Assembly: GCF_001282725.1 (NCBI RefSeq)
Contig: NZ_LN876587.1
Location: 739,695-803,694, forward strand
Direction of reading: 5' to 3'
DNA length: 64,000 bases
Origin: Inediibacterium massiliense
Lineage (GTDB): Bacteria; Bacillota; Clostridia; Peptostreptococcales; Thermotaleaceae
Below the pieces are notes generated by a model. That model made no database searches and was not told the origin of the DNA. It saw only the letters and a list, made by a program, of their open reading frames with translations. A program made the translations under genes and the position numbers. Position 1 is the first letter of the stretch. The number at the start of each line of letters is the position of its first letter. Below, in pieces: positions 37,129 through 44,735 of this stretch.

Positions 37129-37863
37129 GTGATTAGGGTTATCCAAAAAACAAAGCGATTCTTCAGAGCATTGATTGTAAAATTATTTAAAAAATTAAAA
37201 TGGATAGATGAAGAAAGTGTATTTTATATAGGAGGCAGTGAGGCATTGCCTCCTCCATTGACTCCTGATGAAGAATTAATTTTAATGGATCGATTGGAGC
37301 AAGATAATGGTGAAATAAGAAGTATATTAATAGAAAGAAACTTAAGATTAGTAGTGTATATTGCAAGAAAGTTTGAAAATACTGGAATTGGAGTAGAAGA
37401 TCTTATTTCTATTGGAACGATAGGACTTATTAAAGCTGTGAATACCTTTGATCCTAAGAAAAAAATTAAATTAGCTACGTATGCATCTAGATGTATTGAA
37501 AATGAAATTTTAATGTATTTAAGAAGAAATAGTAAGGCAAAATCAGAAGTATCATTTGATGAGCCACTTAATATTGATTGGGATGGAAATGAATTATTGC
37601 TCTCAGATATATTAGGAACAGAAAACGATTTGATTTATAAGTTTCTTGAAGAAGAGGTAGATAAAGAATTATTAGGAATTGCATTAAAGAAGTTGTCTAA
37701 AAGAGAAAAGAAAATTATGGAACTTAGATTTGGTCTAAATAATGGAGAAGAGAAAACTCAAAAGGAAGTTGCAGATTTATTAGGAATTTCTCAATCTTAC
37801 ATATCAAGGTTAGAAAAGAGGATTATTACAAGGTTAAGAAAGGAAATTAAGAGATTAACATAA
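37129..37863 (+). CDS. sigE: Sporulation sigma factor sigma-E (pro-form)
   Basis: 244 residues. The N-terminal amphipathic pro-sequence (about residues 1-28, [13 protein letters not shown] and [13 protein letters not shown] at the cleavage area) keeps it at the membrane until SpoIIGA cleaves it. Sigma region 2 has [16 protein letters not shown] and [18 protein letters not shown]; region 4 has [15 protein letters not shown] and [20 protein letters not shown]. It drives early mother-cell genes such as spoIVA. GTG start at 37129 after GGGGAGGAG. Confidence 0.96.
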   Translation: MIRVIQKTKRFFRALIVKLFKKLKWIDEESVFYIGGSEALPPPLTPDEELILMDRLEQDNGEIRSILIERNLRLVVYIARKFENTGIGVEDLISIGTIGLIKAVNTFDPKKKIKLATYASRCIENEILMYLRRNSKAKSEVSFDEPLNIDWDGNELLLSDILGTENDLIYKFLEEEVDKELLGIALKKLSKREKKIMELRFGLNNGEEKTQKEVADLLGISQSYISRLEKRIITRLRKEIKRLT

Positions 37864-37888
37864 AGAAGTCATACGACTTCTTTTTTTT
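37863..37888 (+). terminator. Rho-independent terminator after sigE
   Basis: Stem AAGAAGTC / GACTTCTT, four-base loop ATAC, eight T. It separates spoIIG from sigG. Confidence 0.88.
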
Positions 37889-37905
37889 ATGGTATAAAAC
37901 GGAAA

Positions 37906-37935
37906 GTATAAAGAAAAAGCAATGAGGCAATAATT
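37906..37935 (+). promoter_or_regulatory. Sigma-F/sigma-G-type promoter for sigG
   Basis: GTATA, a 15-base spacer and GGCAATAATT. This fits the forespore consensus (G-y-w-TA, 15 bp, GGnrAnAnTw) at every defined position. It lies 44 bases before the sigG start. In Bacillus sigG is transcribed first by sigma-F and then by sigma-G, so the site is functionally well placed. Confidence 0.8.
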
Positions 37936-37979
37936 TCTATTGTAAGGGGGCAATAATCCATAGAAATGGAGGCATTGTC

Positions 37980-38753
37980 ATGCATATTAATAAAGTAGAA
38001 ATTTGCGGAGTAAATACAGCAAAGTTACCAGTTTTAACAAATGCACAAATGAAAAAACTATTTGAAAGAATCTATCAGGGAGATTTAACAGCAAGAGAGG
38101 AGTTTATAAGAGGAAATTTGAGATTGGTTTTAAGTGTAATTCAAAGATTTAACAATAGAGGAGAGCATGTAGATGATTTGTTTCAAGTAGGATGTATTGG
38201 TTTGATTAAAGCTATAGATAACTTTGATTTAAGTCACAATGTAAAGTTTTCTACATATGCTGTTCCTATGATCATAGGAGAAATCAGAAGATATTTAAGA
38301 GATAATAATTCTATACGTGTAAGTAGGTCTCTAAGAGATACAGCTTATAAGGCACTTCAAGTAAGAGATCAATTAATTAGTAAAAATTCAAAAGAACCTA
38401 CTGTATCAGATATTGCAAAAGAATTAGATATTCCAAGAGAGGAAGTAGTATTTGCACTAGATGCCATACAAGATCCTATATCTTTGTTTGAACCAATATA
38501 TCATGATAGTGGAGATGCGATATTTGTAATGGATCAAGTGAGTGATGAAAAAAGTGAAGATGAAACGTGGTTAGAGAGTATTGCTCTAAAAGATGCTTTA
38601 AGAAAATTAACTGGAAGGGAAAAACATATATTAACCTTAAGATTTTTCGAAGGAAGAACTCAAATGGAGGTGGCAGATGAAATTGGAATATCTCAAGCAC
38701 AAGTGTCTAGACTTGAAAAAACAGCACTAAAACATATGCGCAAATATGTTTAA
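37980..38753 (+). CDS. sigG: Forespore sigma factor sigma-G
   Basis: 257 residues. The start KVEICGVNTAKLPVLTNAQM is the SigG-specific N terminus. Region 2 has NLRLVLSVIQRFNNRGEHVD and LFQVGCIGLIKAIDNFDLS; region 3 RVSRSLRDTAYKALQVRD; region 4 LTGREKHILTLRFFEGRTQM. It drives late forespore genes. A GGAGG site and a sigma-F/G-type promoter precede it; no pro-sequence, as expected. Confidence 0.96.
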   Translation: MHINKVEICGVNTAKLPVLTNAQMKKLFERIYQGDLTAREEFIRGNLRLVLSVIQRFNNRGEHVDDLFQVGCIGLIKAIDNFDLSHNVKFSTYAVPMIIGEIRRYLRDNNSIRVSRSLRDTAYKALQVRDQLISKNSKEPTVSDIAKELDIPREEVVFALDAIQDPISLFEPIYHDSGDAIFVMDQVSDEKSEDETWLESIALKDALRKLTGREKHILTLRFFEGRTQMEVADEIGISQAQVSRLEKTALKHMRKYV

Positions 38754-38783
38754 AACAAAAGCATTTTTATGCTTTTGTTTAGC
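38753..38783 (+). terminator. Rho-independent terminator after sigG (left copy of a duplicated hairpin)
   Basis: Stem AAACAAAAGCAT / ATGCTTTTGTTT around TTTT. 25 of 27 bases recur at 38986-39012. Confidence 0.85.
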
Positions 38784-38786
38784 TTA

Positions 38787-38961
38787 TAGAAAAAGCCATA
38801 AAAAACTTCACTAATTTTCAAATTTGGAAAATATAAAGAAACGATCGAAAATAGCATTACAAACTGGCTTATGCTCAAACAGTGTAATGTTAATCATTTT
38901 CTCACTTATTCTATATTTTCGCAAATTTTTAATAAATGTTTCGTATTTTATAGCTTTTCTA
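38787..38961. repeat. 175-nt imperfect palindrome (miniature-insertion-like)
   Basis: Arms of about 80-85 nt (38787-38868 and 38882-38961) are imperfect reverse complements around the loop GCTTATGCTCAA. Matching blocks include TAGAAAAAGC/GCTTTTCTA at the tips, CAAATTTGGAAAATATA/TATATTTTCGCAAATTT in the middle and CATTAC/GTAATG next to the loop. Flanked on both sides by near-identical terminator hairpins. The open frames on both strands are by-products of the symmetry. Confidence 0.75.
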
Positions 38962-38985
38962 AAATATAATTTTTTAAATAGTATG

Positions 38986-39015
38986 AACAAAAGCATTTCG
39001 ATGCTTTTGTTTTTT
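38986..39015 (+). terminator. Second copy of the sigG-type terminator hairpin
   Basis: AACAAAAGCAT / ATGCTTTTGTT around a TTCG tetraloop, followed by T5. Direct duplicate of the hairpin at 38753, on the far side of the palindrome. Confidence 0.8.
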
Positions 39016-39084
39016 AATGCATATATTTTATGGACAGATTATATAATGGTATAAAAGACAATATAAGTAAAAGTGGGTGAGAAA

Positions 39085-39360
39085 ATGATTAGTACCTATG
39101 ATTTAAGAGAAAAAGAAATTATCAATATAACAGATGGAAGAAGATTAGGATATGTATCAGATATAGAGGTAAACTTAGAAAAGGGAAGAATAGAAGCACT
39201 TGTATTACCAGGTCCAGGAAAAATATTAAATTTTTTTGGAAAAGAGAATGATTATTTAATTACATGGAGTGAAATAAAAAAAATTGGAGTAGATGTAATA
39301 TTGGTTGCATTAAGAGATGAAATCATCGTAAAAGATGAGGAAAATGGAAAAAATGAGTAG
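39085..39360 (+). CDS. ylmC: YlmC/YmxH-family PRC-barrel protein
   Basis: About 91 residues. A PRC-barrel fold: STYDLREKEIINITDGRRLG, YVSDIEVNLEKGRIEALVLP, GPGKILNFFGKENDYLITW and a final IGVDVILV strand. YlmC and YmxH are sporulation-linked in Bacillus, and genes of this group follow sigG in many Clostridia; the function is unknown. ATG 39085 is chosen after GTGGGTGAG; a GTG at 39073 is in frame. Confidence 0.88.
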   Translation: MISTYDLREKEIINITDGRRLGYVSDIEVNLEKGRIEALVLPGPGKILNFFGKENDYLITWSEIKKIGVDVILVALRDEIIVKDEENGKNE

Positions 39361-39437
39361 ACATCCCCTATTAAGCATATTATAATTGGGATAACAGCAG
39401 ATAATCAAGTTTCCAGTTGTATAGGGGGGGGAGAGAG

Positions 39438-39893
39438 ATGAATTGTCCATTTTGCGAATATTTTGATACAAAAGTAGTAGATTCAAGACCTACAGAGGAA
39501 GGACAAGCAATTCGCAGAAGAAGAGAATGTGGAAAGTGTAAAAAGAGATTTACGACCTATGAAAAAATAGAAGAGATTCCGTTAATCGTTATAAAAAAAG
39601 ATGGCAATAGAGAAGCTTATAATAGAAATAAAGTTTTAAATGGAATTATACGAGCTTGTGAAAAAAGACCTGTACCTATGAAAGAGATTGAAATGATGCT
39701 AGACGATATAGAAAAGAATCTTCATAATACTATGGAGAAGGAAATAAGGAGTACTTATATAGGAGAACAAGTTATGAATCATTTGAAGGACTTAGATGAA
39801 GTAGCTTATGTAAGATTTGCTTCTGTGTATAGACAATTTAAAGATATTAATACATTTATGGAAGAATTAAGAAAAATGCTTAATGAAAAATAG
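39438..39893 (+). CDS. nrdR: Ribonucleotide reductase repressor NrdR
   Basis: 151 residues. N-terminal zinc ribbon CPFC at 3-6 and CGKC near 31, the basic RRRRECGKC stretch, then an ATP-cone (about 46-136). NrdR senses dATP/ATP and represses nrd operons. ATG 39438 has GGGGGGGAGAGAG immediately upstream; an in-frame ATG at 39417 would put extra residues before the zinc ribbon, unlike the family. No NrdR-box pair was recognised near it. Confidence 0.97.
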   Translation: MNCPFCEYFDTKVVDSRPTEEGQAIRRRRECGKCKKRFTTYEKIEEIPLIVIKKDGNREAYNRNKVLNGIIRACEKRPVPMKEIEMMLDDIEKNLHNTMEKEIRSTYIGEQVMNHLKDLDEVAYVRFASVYRQFKDINTFMEELRKMLNEK

Positions 39894-39898
39894 TGTAG

Positions 39899-39929
39899 AT
39901 AGCAAGTTATGAAATAACTTGCTATTATT
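39899..39929 (+). terminator. Rho-independent terminator after nrdR
   Basis: A perfect 12-bp stem (ATAGCAAGTTAT / ATAACTTGCTAT), loop GAA, followed by ATTTT. Confidence 0.8.
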
Positions 39930-39936
39930 TTGCCCT

Positions 39937-40080
39937 TTAGGAAATTATATAAATGAATAAATTGTGGATAACTTTAGAAAGTTAGATTTTCATCAAATTT
40001 TAAGCAACGGAAATTCTAAATGAAATGAAAGAATTTCGTTGGCCATATGAGCAGTGACCATAGGAACATGCGAATTTTTT
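39937..40080 (+). repeat. Intergenic structured repeat, copy B
   Basis: 144 nt, close to copy C (43456) over its whole length. Visible elements: TTAGGAAATTATATAAATGA, hairpin AACTTT-AG-AAAGTT, TAGATTTTCATCAAATTTTA, stem CAACGGAAATTC / GAATTTCGTTG with one bulge, a variable segment, and GCGAA followed by T6. It fills the spacer between the nrdR terminator and pgeF and ends 28 bases before the pgeF start. Confidence 0.85.
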
Positions 40081-40107
40081 GTATAGAATAAAAGAAGGAG
40101 GAAAAAT

Positions 40108-40926
40108 ATGTATCCTTTTATAGAAAATAAAAGTACAGATGAAGTAGTTTTTTTTACCATTCCTAGTTTTGAACAAACGAATCTTGTAAAACATGGATTT
40201 AGTAGCAAAATAGGAGGCGTGAGTCAAGGAAAATATGCAAGCTTAAATTTAGGATTTAAAACAGAAGATTCAAACGAAAAGGTAGAAAATAATTATAAAA
40301 AAATAGCTAAGGCTTTAGATATTTCTATAGAAAATCTAGTTTTTTCTGATCAAGTTCATAAAGATCATATCAAAATTGTTACAAAAAAAGATTGTGGAAA
40401 GGGAATCATAAAAGAAAGTGATATAAAAGAGATTGATGCACTCATTACCAATGAAACAAATGTAGCTTTAGCAACTGTTTATGCAGATTGTGTACCTATT
40501 TTTTTATTAGATCCTGTAAAGAAGGTTATTGCTTTAGCTCATGCAGGATGGAGAGGTACTGTTCTTAAAATTGGAAAAAAAACTGTTGAAAAAATGATAA
40601 ACGTCTATGAAACAAATCCAAAGGATTGTTTAGCAGCTATAGGACCATCAATTGGAAAGTGTTGCTATGAAGTAGATGAAAATGTTATAAAAGAATTTAA
40701 CAAAGATTTTACAAATCTCAATAAGTTTGTATTTTCCAAGGGGAATGGAAAGTATATGCTAGATTTATGGAAAGCAAATCAAATTACTTTAAAGGAAATA
40801 GGACTTTTAGAAAGAAACATAAGCATAAGTAATATGTGTACCATGTGTCATAGTGAAAAATTTTTCTCTTATAGAAGAGATCAGGGTATAACTGGAAGGA
40901 TGGCTGCCATCATAGAATTAAAATGA
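40108..40926 (+). CDS. pgeF: Peptidoglycan-editing/purine nucleoside enzyme PgeF (YlmD, laccase-domain)
   Basis: 272 residues. Family motifs: GGVSQGKYASLNLGFKTEDS, DQVHKDHI with a metal-site His, ATVYADCVPIFLLDP (Cys), LAHAGWRGTVLKIG (His) and AIGPSIGKCCYEVD. The YlmD/YfiH enzymes have been shown to act on purine nucleosides and, in E. coli, to correct muropeptide errors. AAGGAGGAAAA precedes the ATG. It ends 21 bases before phoB; co-transcription is possible. Confidence 0.9.
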   Translation: MYPFIENKSTDEVVFFTIPSFEQTNLVKHGFSSKIGGVSQGKYASLNLGFKTEDSNEKVENNYKKIAKALDISIENLVFSDQVHKDHIKIVTKKDCGKGIIKESDIKEIDALITNETNVALATVYADCVPIFLLDPVKKVIALAHAGWRGTVLKIGKKTVEKMINVYETNPKDCLAAIGPSIGKCCYEVDENVIKEFNKDFTNLNKFVFSKGNGKYMLDLWKANQITLKEIGLLERNISISNMCTMCHSEKFFSYRRDQGITGRMAAIIELK

Positions 40927-40946
40927 TGGGTGAAAGGAGAGATCAA

Positions 40947-41639
40947 ATGCCTAAAAGAAAAGTTTTAGTGGTAGATGATGAACAGCATATCATAGAGCTT
41001 ATTCAATTCAATCTAGAAAAAAATGGATTTTTTGTAATCACTAGTGAAAATGGAGAAGATGCTATCAAGATTGCACAAAAGGAAATTCCAGATTTGATTT
41101 TATTAGATTTGATGCTTCCTGGAATAGATGGATTTGAAGCTTGTAAACAAATTAGAAATCATGAAGCTACTAGTAAAATTCCTATTATTATGCTTACAGC
41201 AAAAGGAGAAGAAACAGATAAAGTTTTAGGGTTAGAATTAGGTGCAGATGATTATCTTACAAAACCTTTTAGTGTTCGTGAATTAATTGCTAGAATGAAA
41301 GCTGTTTTGAGAAGATTTGAAGAGCCTTCAAAAGAAACTCTTCAAGTCATTAAATTTAATGATATTGTAATTGATACACAAAAACATGAGGTCATCAAAG
41401 ATGGAAAGCAATTAGAATTAACTTTAAAAGAATTTGAATTGTTAAAGATATTAGCTAAAAATAGAGGAAAAGTTTTATCACGAAATTTCTTATTAGATGA
41501 GGTATGGGGATATGACTATTTTGGAGAAACTAGAACTGTAGATGTTCATATTAGACATCTCAGAAAGAAAATAGAAGATAATGATAAATATCCTATCTAC
41601 ATAGAAACCATCAGAGGAATAGGATACAAAATGAAATAG
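40947..41639 (+). CDS. phoB: PhoB/PhoP-like response regulator
   Basis: 230 residues. Receiver domain with phospho-acceptor Asp in DLILLDLMLPGIDGF (about residue 53), LTAKG and KPFS (Lys). OmpR-type winged helix ends GETRTVDVHIRHLRKKIEDN, then YIETIRGIGYKM. Next to a PhoR-like kinase and upstream of pst genes with Pho boxes, so it is taken as the phosphate-starvation regulator. ATG 40947 follows GAAAGGAGAG; ATGs at 40923/40926 overlap the pgeF stop and lack spacing. Confidence 0.92.
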   Translation: MPKRKVLVVDDEQHIIELIQFNLEKNGFFVITSENGEDAIKIAQKEIPDLILLDLMLPGIDGFEACKQIRNHEATSKIPIIMLTAKGEETDKVLGLELGADDYLTKPFSVRELIARMKAVLRRFEEPSKETLQVIKFNDIVIDTQKHEVIKDGKQLELTLKEFELLKILAKNRGKVLSRNFLLDEVWGYDYFGETRTVDVHIRHLRKKIEDNDKYPIYIETIRGIGYKMK

Positions 41640-41648
41640 GTGAAGAAA

Positions 41649-43436
41649 ATGCAAAAAAAAATTTTTGCAACTTATATGGTATTAATTTGTTTAGGAATTA
41701 TTTTAACAGGAGCATTGACTCTTAATTTTATCAAAACAGGGTATATAGAGCATATAGAAAACAAATTGATAACAAATGCCAACTTAATGAATTGTTTTAT
41801 AGAAGAAAAAATTGAAAATAAAACATCTAATCCCATAAAATTTTATGATTTTGCACATAAATATTCAAAAGAAATCAATGCAAGAGTAACGTTTATTGAT
41901 AAAAATGGAAATGTCATAGGTGATTCCCAAGTACTAGAAAAAGATATAAGTTATATGGAAAATCATTTATCTAGACCAGAGGTTAAAAGTGCATTAAAAG
42001 GAGAGATAGGAAAAAATGAAAGAAGAAGTACTACTACAAATATAGATTATTTGTATATTGCTGTTCCTATTATAGTAGATAATGAGGTATATGGAGTAAC
42101 AAGGCTGGCTTTTCCATTTATAGAACTAAGAGAGTTAAATAGTAGGCTTTTGCAAAGTATATTGATTGCTGCTTTGTGTGGTTTTTTGGTAACGATTATA
42201 TTAGGATATAGATTTGTAAATAAAGTTACAAAACCTATTGAAGAAATTACAAAGAGTGCAAAAAAAATAGCAAATGGACACTTTCATCATAAAGTTTATA
42301 CAAAAAGTAATGATGAAATAGGTATTTTAGCAGATACATTTAATCTGATGGCACGAAAGCTTAATCATACTATATCGGAGATAAGAGATAAAAATACAAA
42401 ATTGCAATCTACATTAGAAAGTATGAATGAGGGATTGTTTGCAATTGATAAAAATTATAATATTATGCTTATGAACTCTATTGCAATGAAGCTTTTTCAT
42501 ATTGAAGATAAAGATGTGGATGGAAAGCACATATTAGAAGTCATCAGAAATAATAAAATTCATGATATATTAAAAAATATTTTAGATAATAATTGGATTG
42601 GAAGCAAGGAAATTAGTATAGATTATCCGGATACTAAGATACTTAAAATTCATACCAATTTTATTCGATTAGATATGGACCCTACAAGAATTATTGGTGT
42701 AATGGCACTCATTCAAGATGTAACAGATATGAGAAAGCTCGAGAATATGCGTTCTGAATTTGTTGCAAATGTATCTCATGAATTAAAAACCCCTCTTACT
42801 TCTATTAGCGGATTTATAGAAACACTAAAAGAAGGCGCGATGGATAATGAGAAGGTACGAAATCGTTTTTTAGACATTATCGATATAGAAACAGAGAGAC
42901 TCAAAAGATTAATTGATGATTTGCTTACCTTATCTTCTATTGAAAATCATAAGATTGCAGTAAAAAAAGACCCTCTCTGTATCCATGAAGTATTTCAAGA
43001 AATTCATGTCATGATGAAATCATTAGCAGATCACAAAGAGATTGATTATACTACAGAAATAGAGGTGGATTTACCTAGAATTTATGGAGATCGAGATTGG
43101 TTTAAACAAATGATTTTAAACTTAATAGAAAATGCAATTAAATATACAGGGGAAAAAGGAAAGGTGAAGGTTTTTGTATATGAAAGATACAATAATATCT
43201 TTATCATGATAAAGGACACAGGAATTGGAATACCTAAAGAACATATTCCAAGATTATTCGAAAGATTTTATAGAGTAGACAAAGCAAGATCTCGAAAGGT
43301 AGGGGGAACTGGATTAGGACTTGCTATTGTAAAGCATATTGTTCTATCTTTTGGTGGTGATATAAAAGTAAATAGTAAAGTAGGGAAAGGTTCAGAGTTT
43401 ACTGTAAGAATTCCTATTGAAGAGAAAACAAACTAG
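41649..43436 (+). CDS. phoR: PhoR-like sensor histidine kinase
   Basis: About 595 residues. Helix 1 (about 8-28), an extracytoplasmic sensor domain (30-170), helix 2 (about 173-193), HAMP (to 245), PAS (about 255-355), HisKA with phospho-His in NVSHELKTPLTSISGFIETL near 375, and HATPase with NLIENAIKYTG, DTGIGIP and GGTGLGLAIVKHI. Starts a few bases after phoB; ATG 41649 fits AGGTGA upstream, GTG 41640 is the alternative. A terminator stem overlaps its stop. Confidence 0.92.
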   Translation: MQKKIFATYMVLICLGIILTGALTLNFIKTGYIEHIENKLITNANLMNCFIEEKIENKTSNPIKFYDFAHKYSKEINARVTFIDKNGNVIGDSQVLEKDISYMENHLSRPEVKSALKGEIGKNERRSTTTNIDYLYIAVPIIVDNEVYGVTRLAFPFIELRELNSRLLQSILIAALCGFLVTIILGYRFVNKVTKPIEEITKSAKKIANGHFHHKVYTKSNDEIGILADTFNLMARKLNHTISEIRDKNTKLQSTLESMNEGLFAIDKNYNIMLMNSIAMKLFHIEDKDVDGKHILEVIRNNKIHDILKNILDNNWIGSKEISIDYPDTKILKIHTNFIRLDMDPTRIIGVMALIQDVTDMRKLENMRSEFVANVSHELKTPLTSISGFIETLKEGAMDNEKVRNRFLDIIDIETERLKRLIDDLLTLSSIENHKIAVKKDPLCIHEVFQEIHVMMKSLADHKEIDYTTEIEVDLPRIYGDRDWFKQMILNLIENAIKYTGEKGKVKVFVYERYNNIFIMIKDTGIGIPKEHIPRLFERFYRVDKARSRKVGGTGLGLAIVKHIVLSFGGDIKVNSKVGKGSEFTVRIPIEEKTN

Positions 43437-43450
43437 TTTTCTCTTTTTTT
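43421..43450 (+). terminator. Rho-independent terminator overlapping the phoR stop
   Basis: A perfect 9-bp stem (AGAGAAAAC / GTTTTCTCT), six-base loop, then T7. The phoR stop codon lies in the loop region. Confidence 0.85.
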
Positions 43451-43455
43451 ATTCA

Positions 43456-43601
43456 TTAGGAAACTATATAAATGAATAAATTGTAGATCATTTTAGAAAG
43501 TTAGATTTTCATCAAATTTTAAGCAACGGAAATTCTGAATGAAATGAAAGAATTTCGTTGGCGATATGAGCAATTTCGAGAGGAATATGCGAATTTTTTT
43601 T
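43456..43601 (+). repeat. Intergenic structured repeat, copy C
   Basis: 146 nt, same orientation and order of elements as copy B: TTAGGAAACTATATAAATGA, hairpin ATTTT-AG-AAAGT (one G-U pair), TAGATTTTCATCAAATTTTA, the identical CAACGGAAATTC / GAATTTCGTTG stem, a variable segment, and TGCGAA with T8. It lies between the phoR terminator and the pstS Pho box. Confidence 0.85.
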
Positions 43602-43609
43602 ACACATAT

Positions 43610-43652
43610 TTAACAATCTGTTTATTTGTTTTTAACAAGAGAACAATATACT
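43610..43652 (+). promoter_or_regulatory. Pho box and promoter of pstS
   Basis: Four six-base units at 11-bp steps: TTAACA, TTTATT, TTAACA, ACAATA (43610-43648), with -10 TATACT (43647-43652) at the end. Tandem TT(A/T)ACA units with five-base spacers are the PhoP/PhoB recognition pattern of Firmicutes. Confidence 0.8.
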
Positions 43653-43721
43653 AAGAATGTAAAGTTTGAAAGAAAAATGAAATAGCAAACTTTAAATTTT
43701 ATAAAAATGGGGGAAAGTGAG

Positions 43722-44579
43722 ATGAAGAAAATATTATCTTTAATGATGGTACTTATTTTAAGTTTGGGAGTTTTAGCAGCTTGTGGACAAAAGGAAGAAC
43801 CAAAAGATCAACAATCAGAATCAAAAGTATCGGGTAAAATTATTATTGCAGGATCTACATCGGTACAACCATTATCTGAGGAATTGGTCAATGCATTTAA
43901 TCAAAAATATCCTGACGTATCTATTGAAGTACAAGGTGGAGGATCAAGTGTAGGAGTGAAATCTGCAAATGATGGGATTGCAGATATTGGAGCTAGCTCA
44001 AGAGAATTAAAAGAAGATGAAAAAGATTTGGGGCTAGAAGTATATACTATAGCTAAAGATGGTATTGCTGTTTCGGTGAATCCATCTAATGAAGTAGAAG
44101 ATTTGACATTAGAGCAAATTAAAAAGATTTTTACAGGTGAAATTAAAAACTGGAAAGAAGTTGGAGGAGACGATCAAGAAATTATAGTCGTAAGTAGAGA
44201 AGAAGGATCTGGAACAAGAGGAGCTTTTGTAGAAATTACAGGAGTAGAGGCTAAAGATGCAAATGGAGAAAAAATAGATCAAACTACTAAAAAAGCATTA
44301 GTACAACCATCTACAGGAGCAGTAAAACAGACAGTTGCAAATACACCAAATGCAATTGGATATATATCTATGGGAGCAAAAGATGATACAATAAAGAGTA
44401 TAAAAGTTGAAGGAGTAGACGCTACAGAGGAAAATGCAAAAGCAGGAATCTATAAGATCTCTAGACCTTTTAATTATCTAATAAAGGGAGAGAAATCAGA
44501 AGCAGTAAAACAATATATAGATTTTGTAATGAATGAAGGACAAGAGATTGTAAAAGAGGAATTTATCTCAATTAAATAG
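43722..44579 (+). CDS. pstS: Phosphate ABC transporter substrate-binding lipoprotein
   Basis: About 285 residues. Signal peptide with lipobox LAAC (Cys about residue 21), so Lgt and LspA should process it. PBP-like domain: IIIAGSTSVQPLSEELV, QGGGSSVGVKSANDGIADIG, ASSRELKEDEKD and VVSREEGSGTRGAFVE, which form the phosphate site. ATG 43722 follows GGGGGAAAGTGAG. Preceded by a Pho box; followed by a strong hairpin that should raise pstS over pstC. Confidence 0.96.
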   Translation: MKKILSLMMVLILSLGVLAACGQKEEPKDQQSESKVSGKIIIAGSTSVQPLSEELVNAFNQKYPDVSIEVQGGGSSVGVKSANDGIADIGASSRELKEDEKDLGLEVYTIAKDGIAVSVNPSNEVEDLTLEQIKKIFTGEIKNWKEVGGDDQEIIVVSREEGSGTRGAFVEITGVEAKDANGEKIDQTTKKALVQPSTGAVKQTVANTPNAIGYISMGAKDDTIKSIKVEGVDATEENAKAGIYKISRPFNYLIKGEKSEAVKQYIDFVMNEGQEIVKEEFISIK

Positions 44580-44588
44580 ATATGGAAT

Positions 44589-44626
44589 AAAATACAAAAG
44601 ATGGAGAAATCCATCTTTTGTATTTT
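44589..44626 (+). terminator. Strong hairpin between pstS and pstC
   Basis: A perfect 17-bp stem (AAAATACAAAAGATGGA / TCCATCTTTTGTATTTT) capped by a GAAA tetraloop. A second Pho box follows, so this is probably a full terminator or an attenuator. Confidence 0.88.
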
Positions 44627-44635
44627 GGTTATGAA

Positions 44636-44663
44636 TTAACATGAAATTAACAAAAAGTTAATG
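44636..44663 (+). promoter_or_regulatory. Second Pho box, in front of pstC
   Basis: TTAACA, TTAACA and TTAATG at exact 11-bp steps. It lies 73 bases before pstC and behind the pstS terminator, giving pstCAB its own phosphate-controlled start. Confidence 0.75.
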
Positions 44664-44735
44664 GTTCCATAAACAAGTAAATGAAAATTCTAGATAAAAT
44701 GAAAATGAGAGATTTCATAGTGGGAGGAAATAAAA

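Noticed and set aside
38811-39054. Two overlapping open frames of 61 and 76 codons on opposite strands
   Set aside because: They lie in the 175-nt palindrome and arise from its symmetry; no ribosome sites or family.
35930-43601. CRISPR array as explanation of the three similar spacers
   Set aside because: The copies are 145 nt, thousands of bases apart, with genes between them; not a repeat-spacer array.
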